Positions 11,624 through 22,031 of a stretch of 64,000 bases of DNA are shown one piece after another. Numbering within the stretch: the stretch's first letter is position 1; every line of letters starts with the position of its first letter. The notes below the pieces were generated by a model. It was not told the origin of the DNA. It searched no databases and saw only the letters and a program-made list of their open reading frames with translations. The translations under genes and the position numbers were made by a program. The stretch comes from Hirundichthys speculiger (Eukaryota > Chordata > Actinopteri > Beloniformes > Exocoetidae), in contig JAGFBZ010002129.1 in NCBI GenBank assembly GCA_018398805.1, forward strand, positions 1,302,001-1,366,000, in the 5' to 3' direction.

Positions 11624-11989
11624 TACAAACCTGAATTCCAAAAAAGTTGGGAAACACAAATAAAATCTCATAAACCATTTTACATTTTACCATTTCCTGG
11701 AAAATATTAGCTCATTTTGACTTTTGATGGCAGAAAAACACCTCAAAAAAGTTGTAACAGGGTGATGTTTATCATCGTGTAGCATCTCTTCTTTTAACAT
11801 CTGTCTGTAAACATCTGGGACATGAGGAGACCAGTTTCTGAGGTTTTAGGAGAGGAATGTTGTCTTCCATTCTGGTCTGATGCAGGATTCTAGCTGCTCG
11901 AACGGTCCTGGGCCTGTCGTTGCCAGACTTTTAATCTTATAATGCGCTAAATGTTTTCTGTTGGTTAAAGGTCTGGACCAGTTCAGCAC
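11624..11989 (-). pseudogene. Tc1/mariner-like transposase relic, 3' part
   Basis: On the minus strand this is the C-terminal end of a Tc1-like transposase and its terminus. The reading contains SGNDRPRTVRAARILHQTR and DNIPLLKPQKLVSSCP, which fit the end of a widespread fish Tc1-like family. The terminus is CTACAAACCTGAATTCC (plus strand, from 11623), followed by AAAAAAGTTGGG. Frameshifts and stops show it is dead. The relic stops at 11989, where another element has been inserted, and continues after 12915. Confidence 0.75.
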
Positions 11990-11992
11990 CTG

Positions 11993-12912
11993 GGGTCCGT
12001 TTCAGAAATCAGCTAATGTAGAAACTCAGAGTTTCCCTGAGTCCAGCTTCAACACACCTCAGAGTTTTCCTTTTCACAAACCGAGGTTGCTTAACCCCCT
12101 GCAAGAGGCTTCGGTTGAACTGGTTTCAGAAACTGAGGTAAGTCATACTCGGAGTCTGTCTCCATGGTAACTGACTCCCGCTTCTAGATACCCTGAATTT
12201 CTTCGTATCTGCTCCACATCGTGAAGCTGAGACGGGTTCAGTTTCATCAGACAATCGATCATGTAATGTGGAGAATCTGGATGATCTGATGATCTGGATC
12301 TGAATGAATATTTACTGCAGTCAAACCAGCCGTCACTTGTGACCGCGACGCCCCGATTAATGTTTTCAGCGTGTTTGGATCACCTGCATGATTTAGAAGA
12401 TGACTTCATTATTATTGTTTTTTAAAAAAAAAACTTTTAGATAGTATCCTCCTTCCGATTCTGCAAGTAAAGTAAATGTCTTTTAGGATGACCCAGTTTT
12501 TTTCTTTGTTAATGTTGATGAAATGTTATAAAAGTACAAACTGTTACATCACTGAAATGTTCAACCAGCTACTTCAAAGTTTTTGTCCCTTTTAAAAAAT
12601 AAATAAATAAAATAAATATTTAAATTACGCATTCACTTGCTCTGTAACTTCTCCCACACCAACTCTCTTTCCTTCACCGCTGCAGCCGTCTTCTGCAGGA
12701 AGCCACGTGTCTCCGATAAAAGCTCCAGTTCAGCTAAGACCTTTACCTGCTGTTGCCATGGTGAATTACAGTAATGGAGCTCCACTGATGACGGCTTTTT
12801 ATAGTTGAAGTAACTCAGGGTCAACATACTCAGTTATTGAACCAAGAGTTTCTTAACAGCGAGTTAGTTTTTTGACTCAAAGTTTGCTGAGCGTCATCCC
12901 TGGAACAGCCGC
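11993..12912. mobile_element. Harbinger-like element inserted in the Tc1-like relic
   Basis: The ends are GGGTCCGTTTCAGAAA at 11993 and TCCCTGGAACAGCCGC at 12897-12912, imperfect inverted repeats of each other. The 3-bp word CTG flanks both sides (11990-11992 and 12913-12915). Removing the element and one CTG makes the surrounding Tc1-like sequence continuous. Subterminal words such as AAACTCAGAGTTT and the internal SANT/Myb-like relic fit non-autonomous or decayed PIF/Harbinger elements of fishes. The CTG duplication differs from the usual TWA, so the superfamily call is tentative. Confidence 0.55.
12633..12827 (-). pseudogene. Relic of a Myb/SANT-like transposon protein
   Basis: A 64-codon minus-strand frame ends with TRGFLQKTAAAVKERELVWE. 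The KTAAAVKER..VWEKL pattern resembles the end of the Myb/SANT-like DNA-binding domain found in the accessory protein of PIF/Harbinger transposons. Only about 35 residues look related. It lies inside the Harbinger-like element and is almost certainly non-functional. Confidence 0.4.
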
Positions 12913-13231
12913 CTGGACTCTTCCTGATGCAGTTTGCTGTTGAGCATCATCCTGCTGAAATAATCAAGGCCTTCCCTGAAAGAGTCGTCGTCTGGATGAG
13001 AGCAGATGTTTCTCTTAAACCTCTGTGTGCTCTTCTGCATTGATAGTGTCTTTCCAGATGTGTAAGCTAACCTTAACACACATGCACGTATGCACACACG
13101 TGACCGTAGGCACTAATGCAACCCCATACAATCAGAGATGCAGGTTTTTCAACTGTCCACTGAAAACCAGCTGCATCGTCCCTCTCCTCCTGAGTCCACT
13201 GGACACAGCGTCCATGGTATCCAAAAATTCC
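12913..13231 (-). pseudogene. Tc1/mariner-like transposase relic, central part
   Basis: Continuation of the relic at 11624-11989. Words typical of the same family run in the expected order, from GGACTCTTCC, through CAAGGCCTTCCCTGAAAGAG, TTCTGCATTGATAGTGTC and CCGTAGGCACTAATGC, to GCGTCCATGGTATCCAAAAA. A 40-bp low-complexity CACA/GTGC insert sits near 13072-13105. The 5' half of the transposase is missing, because an L2-like retroelement begins at about 13234. Confidence 0.7.
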
Positions 13232-13233
13232 CC

Positions 13234-13560
13234 AGAGGGGAAAAAAAAAAAACTTTAAGCCAAACAGAGGCAACAAAAAACTCCACTTTAAGAGGAAGAA
13301 ACCTTGAGCAGGACCTGGCTCATATGGGGGGACCTTCCTGGTGAAGGCCAGCTGGGTAAAGAAAGAAAAAGGGAAGGGAGGCAGGACAGAGAGAGGAGAG
13401 CACACAAATGACTGAATGAAATGACTACATAAACAGATGCAGGTAGCAGCACTGAGGTGAGACGGTCAGAGGACTAGATCACTGGTCACCACGCCAGCCG
13501 ACACCCTGAACACATCTACACACACAGGTGGAGGTAAACGCTGGGATGGACAGAGGAGGG
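13234..13560 (-). mobile_element. L2-like retroelement 3' region, copy 1
   Basis: Read on the minus strand it matches the plus strand of about 32200-32500: GGTGACCAGTGATCTAGTCC-type words, then CAGGTCCTGCTCAAGG, CCTCTTAAAGTGGAGTTTTT and GGCTTAAAG. This order is common in the 3' regions of fish L2-type LINEs or their SINE partners. The true 3' tail seen in the other copy is absent, so this copy is truncated exactly where it meets the Tc1-like relic. The purine-rich stretch to about 13675 may belong to it. Confidence 0.6.
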
Positions 13561-13675
13561 AACTGCAAGTCAGCATTAAACTCAGGAAACTCTGGCCTGC
13601 AAACATACAGGAAGAAGAGAGAAAAAAGGGGAGCAAAACAGCACAAAAAACTACAGGAAAGAAAATGGAGCACAG

Positions 13676-14343
13676 TTAAAGCAACAAAGTGCTCCTAATT
13701 AACCATGAATGGATGTTTGTTTGGGGTCACATTCAGTCATCCTGCAACGCACAGGCTGACAATGGCAGACTCGCCTGACTGCAACGAGTGCATACGGGGG
13801 ACATGACGACTGGGGACTGGCGGGTCCCAGCAGAGCCCCACTAGTCCCTGTTTCAGCTCTGGCAGCACTTATGTTGGATGTCGTATCCATAGCAACCCTT
13901 GAAATGAGGATCTTTGGACTGAAGTATTATTAGTTATCATCCTGGGTTAACATTAGCTCAGCCATCCCGGCTAACCTGAACCCTAACTGTAACTGAACTA
14001 AGGTGGTCGTGTTCCAGCTGGTGTCTCATCTCTGAAGAGGCGTCACAATTACTCTTGAACAGTCTATGGATTGGACAGAGTCAGCGTTCTTCCATATGTC
14101 CTTGAAAAAAGACAGCTTCAAAAACCACTTCTCAGAAACCCAAGGGCGATGACGCAGAAGTGTTGGTCCGCTCCTCTCTGTAAAGTCTGTGGTACAGTCT
14201 ATCAAATGATGTCAGTCATGCCCGCTCTTTAATGTCTGTAAATTGTTTGCCTTTCAAATGCAGTCCTGAAATATTTCGCCTGTCACTGTCGCTGATGTGC
14301 GCCCGCTAATTCATCCGTGACAGCCCTGAAACCAGAGCCCCCC
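13676..14343. other. Intergenic, nothing recognised
   Basis: No supported feature. ACAGTCTATGG-like words at 14060 and 14192 recall a common fish repeat but are too short to assign. Confidence 0.4.
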
Positions 14344-14362
14344 CACCACCACCACCACCACC
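14344..14362. repeat. (CAC)6 microsatellite
   Basis: About six CAC units after a C-run, continuing into CGCCGC. Confidence 0.9.
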
Positions 14363-14379
14363 GCCGCAGCACATAACAT

Positions 14380-15370
14380 ATCACAAATGAAACCTAGCGA
14401 TGACAGCTCTTTTATTTATTGTCGACAGATCTCTGCTTCCCCTGAACCGCGCTGCTCTGTAATGTTGCATGGAAAATTCATGCACGTGATAATTAATTCA
14501 GTTACAACTGACAAAAGGCTGGATCCGCCACCTTGAAGATGTTACATTGATTAAATATGAAAACTAGTTAGATTTGTTTTTAAGTTAAGCCATTTTGAAT
14601 CCGCCCCACGCCGCCGGTGCATCACGCCACGCAGCCCGTGTCTGTGCGCTTCAAACGCCGCTCTGAACTGGATGCTGCCACTTAGGTTCATTTAAAGATG
14701 CGTGGGTGGGCGTGTGTGCATGCGCTTTGAACCTAAATGAACAATGAAATTAAGCATGCACAGAGAACATCAAAAGTGATTTGTAATTGAAAACATTTAC
14801 ATATCAAAGAGTTTAAATTTGATCACTCAAAGCAATTCGACTAACACCTTTGGCATAATTATGTTGATATGTGGTATTATAGGTTAAGAGGCAGATAGAG
14901 CACAATTGGGCTAGATAGTAATAAACATCACATGGCGTGCAAAGAGGCTTTGATGGCACAAATAAAGAATAGCATTTCCTCTGTTTGTCTGCCTTAATTT
15001 AGCAGCTGTTTGCCCAAACACTAAAGAGAAGGAATTTTCTCTCCAGTGTGGGAGCCTGTTGTATTTACTGCATATTGTTCCTCTTAGATTCAGTGTTTAA
15101 ACAGTAATCCAATTATAACTTCATATCTTTGTGGGTGTTCATGCAACTTTCTATGGCCTGTGCCGTTTCAAAGCAGCAGCCCAAACTGGCAGTGTAGCAA
15201 TTATTTGGATTGAAACGGAGAGACCTGGCCGGCAGAGCAAAACAAGGCGGCGTTATTTCAAACGTGTGGGGCCATGCAAAGATGACGCACTGGAGTCTTT
15301 TTATTGCACAGATATTTCATTGAAGCAGCAGCTCCATTGGTGCAGATAAAAATCACCAATCACCTTTCGT
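14380..15370. promoter_or_regulatory. Candidate conserved non-coding block
   Basis: About 1 kb with no simple repeat, no transposon word and no coding frame. It contains TAATTAATTCA, CATTTACATATCAAAG and TTTGATCACTCAAAG, and many TAAT cores. In vertebrate gene deserts such repeat-free, motif-dense stretches between transposon-rich segments are often conserved enhancers. This is inference from composition only. Confidence 0.25.
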
Positions 15371-16813
15371 CCAGAGGACTGCCTGAGAACACATAAAACA
15401 GGTTTCTAGGACTGCATTCTTTCACTGTTGTAACATTATTAGGAACAGTTTTCATATCTAGTTATTTGCTCACTGGCCGGACATTTCTTGGTTGTGAGGA
15501 AGTAATGAAGTAGATACCATTTCCCCCATTCCAAAGACTAGTCAGCTAACTGTGCTAAACTTTCCATTAAAAAAAAAAAAAATCCTGTGGAGAAATTGTG
15601 ACTTATTCTTCCTGTTCTGCCCTCAATACGTTAAATATGTGTGTTCTACAGCTGTGTTATAAATGTTTAGTATGTTAAAGATACTTGAAAATGACATCAG
15701 AATGTTTATTTACGGTTTTTTCTGGCATAATACATATAAGCGCCTTTATTTTGAAAATCTCCCGACAAACCGGAAGTAGCAAAGAAGAACATAAACGACA
15801 GAAAAAACGTGTGTGCATCGTCTCGCAGCTGCATTAATGTCCGCCAATCTGTCACAAAGCAATGGTTATAAGTGTTACACACTGTTCACAGGTTTTATAA
15901 GATGTGCTTCAAGTGTATTTTGTATATGAAGTAACAGTATGCCATAGTTTTTGCAACAACCAGTGTTTACAATTACATGCTAGGTTACCTTGTTTTCTAG
16001 CCTGCTGTGCTAACACCTGTTGAGCTAATAGTAAGCAGTCCATACGCTGATATTTACATGGCTGTTTATTAAGACGGTTTTGTGTCTTTCTTTTCTAGTT
16101 TTACACCTTGTTCAATGCTGTCAGAAAATAAATTAAAGGAGCAAGGCGCTCACTTCCTGGCTCTTAAATAAGGAGTTTGGCTGGCTGTTTGTCTATGTTC
16201 ACGCAAGAGCACAACACACAACACACATTGGTCCAAACAAATAGATTTGAGATATGGGGGAGACCCGTCCCCCTCAAATATAATGGTTGCATCGCCTGTG
16301 GGTCTTCCACACATTAATAACACATTCACTCTCATGGTCTCCTAATTGAGAGCGCATCACCAGATGTGAGAGGGTACTCGTCTGGACCCCCTCATTCCGT
16401 CTTTCCTCTCTGTCTATGTCAATCCGTCATATTCTGAAGCTTCGAATGTTTGTTGTAATCTTCTGCTGAAGCTCCCGGAGCCCGTTAAACGGTATTTGGG
16501 ACAGCCCTGGTGCATTCCCATTTGTAGTTTGGTTCTTATAGTGTGAACCTGAGCAAGAAATGGTACATTGATTTTTGTGTCCTGGTCCGTTTGGCAGTAA
16601 CGTTGACCCTTTAACATCAGGTGGACCAAAAAATATAGCAGGCGAACTCAGGAAATGGTAGTTTTATAAATCAATGATATTATCTATTGGTTGGATCAGT
16701 TTGGAAGTGGAACGAGACCCCTTGGGAAGATGGGTCTCAGTCAGAGTGTCTGCCAGCTGAATGTGCACCATGGTTTAGATTCAGGTGAAAACAAGTTTGA
16801 AACCAAACAAGAG
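15371..16813. other. Intergenic, nothing firm
   Basis: An A-run at about 15568-15581 and a CCGGAAGTAGC word at 15771 (ETS-type site) are the only notable items. No gene or classified repeat seen. Confidence 0.45.
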
Positions 16814-16816
16814 TAA

Positions 16817-17520
16817 GGGCCAATTCCAATTCCTACCCTCAATCTCAACCCTCGCCATTAACCCTCAATTTTTGGCCCTCAATCTTAACCCTCGAAAGTA
16901 AGTGTGAGGGCTATCTTGTGGCTTATAAATGGGACATCCCTCGAGTGCAGTTACGTCTTCAGACTAAAATGTATCAGAGCCTGTGTTGTCTCTGTATTCC
17001 CTGAAATGACACAAGGGATAACATTGAAACGAGCGCCGTATATTCTTCAAATGAATTAGCAAATAACACAAAGAGGAATACATTATTCAGTCCATCGTCG
17101 CTACCCAACAAGGTATACAAGTAACGTGAAGCCGGTCGGGGCCGCCGGTCGCTGACTGGGACAACCGGTCCGGCAGCAAACATCGTAAAGTAAAAAAATA
17201 AATGTTACGCAACAACGATGTTAATCCATGAAAAAAGTCTCAAACAAAGACAATAAAATGGTTTCGTAACATTTATATCTTTAAGATATACGAAGATACT
17301 TTTCGAAGATGTCTTGGCAAAATTACCCAGTGCCTTCTGGGTAGCCCTTACTTCCAAGGGTGGTGTCGGAATATCTCAATTTTGAGCGCGATACAGCCCT
17401 CAAACTCGTCCCTCAATTTGACGTTCTTAGAATCGGGACAGCACTTGCACTTAGCGGAATGCGCATTTTTGAGATTGAGGGTTGAGATTGAGGGTTAAGG
17501 GAGGAAATTGGAATTCACCC
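16817..17520. mobile_element. 704-bp MITE with TAA target duplication
   Basis: The left end GGGCCAATTCCAATTCCTAC and the inverted right end GGGTGAATTCCAATTTCCTC are clear terminal inverted repeats. Both are followed by several CCCTCAATCTCAACCC-type units, so the ends are also internally repetitive. TAA at 16814-16816 and 17521-17523 is a perfect 3-bp duplication. That length fits PIF/Harbinger, but no transposase is left to confirm the superfamily. Confidence 0.8.
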
Positions 17521-17684
17521 TAAATCTTGGACAGTGTCATAAAAGTGACTTAACCTCCAAGGCTATAGGGGGAGCCTCTGAGCTAAACTCACAAAAGGTC
17601 CTGTCTGCTGCTTTTAGATTTCTGATAAAGATTGTAAAGGGGACTGGTGCAGATGTAGACTGGTCAGTCATTCTAACTCATTCC

Positions 17685-17955
17685 TTTCCTCAATACAAAG
17701 AATGAGTTTGGCTTGTCAGGATTTCCAGGTGGCGGGATCAACGGATGTAGAAATGCGTGGATAGGCAATCAGAGAAACAAAGCATGTGACGTTGGCAGAC
17801 TAGTATCAACAGAAGAGATCAAAAATGGCCTTCAGAGGAGTTCAGGAAGCCGGTCAATGACTTGTCAGTTTTCCAGTAAAAACTTGTTGATCCAAGGTGC
17901 TATGAGCAATTTTGGAGCCATTTTGTGGCTCTTGGACTCCTGTTATCAGTCATCA
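17685..17955 (+). repeat. Dispersed repeat family 2, copy 2
   Basis: Same word order as 8430-8730: AATACAAAGAATGAGTTTGG, GGATTTCCAGG, CAATCAGAGAAACAAAG, CTAGTATCAACAGAAGA, then GAGCCATTTTGTGGCTCTTG. The segment from 17524 may also belong, which would mean the MITE ending at 17520 had inserted close to or within this copy. Confidence 0.65.
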
Positions 17956-19170
17956 CATAAAACTTAGCCTCGCCCAGTTGCAAGAGAGTCTTTTTGAGAA
18001 GTGATTGGGTATTTCTAGGGTGGCTGCCTTGGAAAATGCTGAACCATCTCTTTAATTATGTTCCTTAAAGGCCTACACTGCTGGGTGTCCTCCCATGATG
18101 CACTGGGCATATTCCTCACTCTGCTCTCTTTACTGCATGCATGTATACACAATTATTACAGTGGTTAACTTTGGCTTTCTCCTTTGTCTCAAAGCAGGTC
18201 TCCCTGATTTTTTTGTTTGTGTTTGTTGGCGTCTCCATCCCATCCTCTCAACCCACAGTCATTCCAAACAGATGTTCATCCTCCCAGAATTTAAATCTTC
18301 TTCTTCCCTGTTTCCTGCCAAACAGTCATAATGAACTGCATTGAACTGGACTGGCACTGAACTTCATCACTGTCTAGGAGAGAATTTTGTTATGAATTAC
18401 TACCTTGATATTCATCATACCACTTAAGACTTATTAAAAATGTATATATCAAAGTCACTAAGGCAGAACGTGTACAAATGCAGCTTGGCTGTGTCTTTCA
18501 TTAAAAAAAAAAAAAAAACTTTCCGGCTTGGTTTTTCTTATTCCAGACTATTGACTTTTAGAAATTTCTCTCCAAGCCGTACAGCCAAACTTTGACATTA
18601 TTACTGATAGTCAAACTTGACAAAGCTTCCTGAGTACCAAATGCATTTTTTCCTCTTTTTTCTCAAAATCTGAATTGAAAAAAAAAAAGATGAATAAAGT
18701 GAAACTGATCCGTAAAACTCCGGCAATGTTTCAGAACACGCGCAGCTGTGTATAGGAAAGTGTTCAAAGGATAATTAATGCAGCTCTTTTCAACATTTTT
18801 CTTCCTAATGCTGTAATGCGACTGCCATTATTTTGTCTTTGATCTAATGTGATTCTGACAGCTCTCAGCCTCCTCTGAGGATCTCCAAGGTGAGTTCACA
18901 CACACCTTCGCACAAAAAAGGCACCGTTTGTTATTAAAGTCAGTTTCACTGCTATTTCAGCCTGCAGCCATTTCTCCCATCCAAAGGTTTTTCGGTGCGT
19001 CAGTAATATTAAGGTCGGGCGCAGCTTCTGCATTAAAAATGGGAGTTGTTTCCATAAGTTTTGAGCACTGAAAATGGAGACTACAGAGAAAAGCTAAGTT
19101 CTGGTGGAGTTCATGAAGATGAGCAAACAGTAAACACTGTTTGTTTAGTTAGAACGTTTCCTGTATTTCT
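17956..19170. other. Intergenic with A-runs
   Basis: A 15-16 base A-run after CATT at about 18503, and another A-run at 18680. The stretch before the first run (18040-18365) contains GAACTGCATTGAACTGGACTGG, which resembles decayed TTGAA-type retroelement tails, but no family can be named. The possible splice donor CCAAGGTGAGTT at 18885 is discussed under rejected items. Confidence 0.4.
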
Positions 19171-19845
19171 ATTAGAGGTAGGTGGATCAATCCACATATC
19201 GATAACATCGATAACAACGCTTGTATTGATATCGAATAGGGATGCACATTTTGGATTTTTTTATGACCGATGCCCTTTAACGATTAATAACTGTTAACCG
19301 ATAAGTCCGGGAGGGTTAGCTGCCACGATGTTGCGCGCGTTGTCATGGACGCATGCGGACACTTCCCCGTGTATACTCTCGCGGCAATGTGTCGCCGTCA
19401 GCTTGTTGCAGAGACGCCGCCGTCACTTTTGATTTATCACGAACTAGCTAAATTTACTAAATTTATCTCTTGCGTTTTTCCACTTCCTCACCGTCTCGGC
19501 CGTATCCAGACCCACATTCATCGCTATCTCCCTCCATGAATTACTAGAATATGTGCTGTCTTTGTAGTGTGGATAACGAGAATCGTACAGATGTGGATAC
19601 TTCCTCATTTTTTCGATGATGCGCTCTTTTCTCCGCGGATGTAGAATTGACCAATCAGAGGCCTATTGCACCTGTCGACACGCCCCCATGAGTTGATTGA
19701 ATTACGTAGCTTAAAAACAAAATTGACCGTTAGTATTAATCGGTTAGAGTTACTGTTATCGGCTAACGATTAAACGGTTAACCATGTGCATCCCTAATAT
19801 CGAACAATACTTTACTGGTGTAAAAAGCTCGATACTCAAGCTTTT
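19171..19845. mobile_element. hAT-like host fragment split by a MITE
   Basis: The flanks of the MITE at 19237-19796 read AGGTAGGTGGATCAATCC and CGATAACATCGATAACAACG on the left, and CAATACTTTACTGGTG and GCTCGATACTCAAG on the right. This ATCGAT/TATCGAA-rich composition is typical of one end of a fish hAT family. The opposite terminus was not found. Confidence 0.4.
19237..19796. mobile_element. hAT MITE with perfect 8-bp duplication
   Basis: Terminal inverted repeats TAGGGATGCACAT and ATGTGCATCCCTA are exact. Inside them CCGATAAC/GTTATCGG and GTTAACCG/CGGTTAAC words are repeated in inverted orientation. ATATCGAA at 19229-19236 is duplicated at 19797-19804. An 8-bp duplication is the hAT hallmark. 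At 560 bp with no transposase it is non-autonomous. Confidence 0.85.
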
Positions 19846-19937
19846 TTCCTCTCTCACAAGCACTGACTTCTGTGAAGTCCAAATGTATTGAAGTCTGGGT
19901 CTGAAACACTGTCGCTGTGTCCTCCTCCATTCACGTT

Positions 19938-20005
19938 AATCAGGTGTGCTAAAGCAGGGAAACATCTCAGGAGGACTCAAGCACTGGAGTTGGAGACCTT
20001 TGCCC
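19938..20005 (-). repeat. Fragment of a dispersed hAT-type repeat
   Basis: CAGGTGTGCTAAAGCAGGGA, AACATCTCAGGAGGACT and CTGGAGTTGGAGACC form a decayed reverse copy of the sequence type also present at 33865-33975. Neither end is defined. Confidence 0.4.
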
Positions 20006-20189
20006 CAGACCTGATACTTGGGCATTCTTTTTGACTCACAAAAAAACTTCCCAGTTTCCATCAAACATGCTTACCTCACCTACCGAGGTGAGGTAAACAA
20101 CCGCACAACCTTAAACCACCATGAGTCCATTGAATTAGCAGACAGGGAGATAAGTGGATTGATGTCATCAAATACCAGTTCTTAATGGT

Positions 20190-20345
20190 TGGTACCATAC
20201 AAGGTTCAAATCTGCACTGGGGCCCTCTTGCGTGCGGTTTTCACTTTCTCCCCAGGCAATGTGTGGATTTTCCTCCAACTAATATCGTCATAAAAACAGC
20301 CCAAAAGCACGCATGTTTGGCTAATTGGTGTTTGTAAATTGTTTC
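20190..20345 (+). mobile_element. Decayed tRNA-derived SINE
   Basis: AAGGTTCAAATCTGCA at 20200 resembles a pol III B box (GGTTCGAATCC). It is followed by the typical body: TTTTCACTTTCTCCCCAGGC, TGTGTGGATTTTCCTCC, AAAAGCACGCATGTTTGGC and TAATTGGTGTTTGTAAATTG. The A box region is too decayed to define the start. Close relatives of this pattern are very common in fishes. Confidence 0.6.
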
Positions 20346-20349
20346 CAGG

Positions 20350-21460
20350 AGGAACCTTCTGCAAGCAATTTAAAAGCGCTCCTCCTGGAATGCCATTGAT
20401 TGTGAACTATTTGTTTGAATCTTATTTAGCAGTATAATATTTACAGTGGATGCCTGAGACATAATCCCTCTTATCATTAATGTGTGTGTACATGTGTGTT
20501 TGCTGAATTCAATGAGGAGGCCCCCTATTCGGGAGGAAATTACAGTGGTTACCATAGAGAGTCCTGAGGAGCTGGGGATTTCTCCGAGTTATGTTTGCAG
20601 TTTAGCAAGAGAAAGGGTTATCGCTCTTTTTCAGTTTAATCTCTTGCAACGTATTGTGCATAAATCCAACTGCGGCCTTTTCACTCGTGGTTTTTCTTTT
20701 GTTCCACGACTGATAAAAAAAAAACCCCTCTGTGCTTAACCTAGGGGAATTATGATGACTGATTTGATTTTCTGCTGGTGATTCTGTTTCTGCATGGATC
20801 GGAAAATGAATACCAAAACATATAGACAATAAAATAAAGCAAGTGTAAGCATAATTAATTTTGTCCTGAGGGTCCTACAGCCTTTTTTTGCAGTCCACGG
20901 GTGTTAACACCTCTTGGAGACGTGACTGTGGTCTGAAACAATAATTTTCTGCACCGAGCATGCGCTTTAAAAAACATACCTCTGGATGGAAGCTGTTGCT
21001 GAATATCCTGCGTGCATTCACATCAAACTTGAAGAAGAACCTCGGAAACCATGACAAACGGGGAGAAAGTGGGAGAAAATTAAAGTGGAAGACGGCAAGA
21101 CGGTTAATAATTAATTTGGCTGGGTTTTAGTCCTAGGAGGGCAGAGGAAAATATATTGACGTTAGAAAAAAAATGCTAATTAAAGAACGGCGCACGCTTT
21201 GGTTTAGAAGACATCCGGCTGCCCAGGCAGTTTGAAATCTGGCTGCTGCCTGAGCTAATGGTGCTAGTAATGCCTTTGGGGGCGCACGGCACGAAATACA
21301 GAAGCCGGCGCTAATGAGTCGCGTGGACCTCTCCAACACGCGGGATGAATGAGAGCGACGGCGAGCGTATGCCGAAACGGAAGGAGTCGCACTCGGAGGA
21401 CGTTTCATATTCATTTCAAATTGCATGGTAAATGAGGGAAAGGAGATCCTTCAGTGGGTA
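20350..21460. promoter_or_regulatory. Candidate conserved non-coding block
   Basis: Repeat-free apart from an A9 run at about 20717. TTCCAGGAGG at 20343 pairs with CCTCCTGGAA at 20382, a 10-bp inverted repeat. Between 21100 and 21430 there are AATAATTAATTTGG, GCTAATTAAAGAACG and CATATTCATTTCAAATTGC. These look like homeodomain and POU-type sites in moderately GC-rich sequence. Conservation is not tested. Confidence 0.25.
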
Positions 21461-22031
21461 AGACTGGATTCACATGCAGCCCACAGACTTACTGCTGGCA
21501 GCCAATATTGAGTCATTCTGCAAATTGGTTCGACAAAAGAACACACAATGAGCAACATGCTCCCACCGAGCGCAGAAGAGATGGAAGACACGAAAGAAAA
21601 CTGTGAAAATACGTTTAGCAGACGCCTTTATTTTCATTTCTGTAAGGATTGTAGGGGAACTGATAAAGTCAACTTGTATATTTTAATACGAGTACGTTTA
21701 TCTAAATATAAGAGCAAGAGATGCGCCATTTACAGTCAATAACTGCTGGATCAAATCAAGCATTATCAAACTGAATTATAGGTGTGTTGCATCACTCTGG
21801 AAGTGTTGCTCATGCCAGAAGTTTAACTTCTTAGGCCTTTAAAGCCAGCGTCAGTCAGTCTCATTGTAGCTCTACAGCCAGTCACATCATGCAAAGGCGC
21901 AATCAACAACCTGTTGCCCACTTCAGGTCCTGGCAGAGCTCCAGCAGTACTCAATTTTGAAGGTTGGTTTTGTTAAGAGGTAGGAGCAGAGAGAGAGAGT
22001 GGTGACAGTCAGTCTGGGCCCAAGGTTTTAG

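Noticed and set aside
18862..18889. Possible 28-nt microexon before a strong CCAAG|GTGAGTT donor
   Set aside because: The acceptor side lacks a good pyrimidine tract and no neighbouring exon was found.
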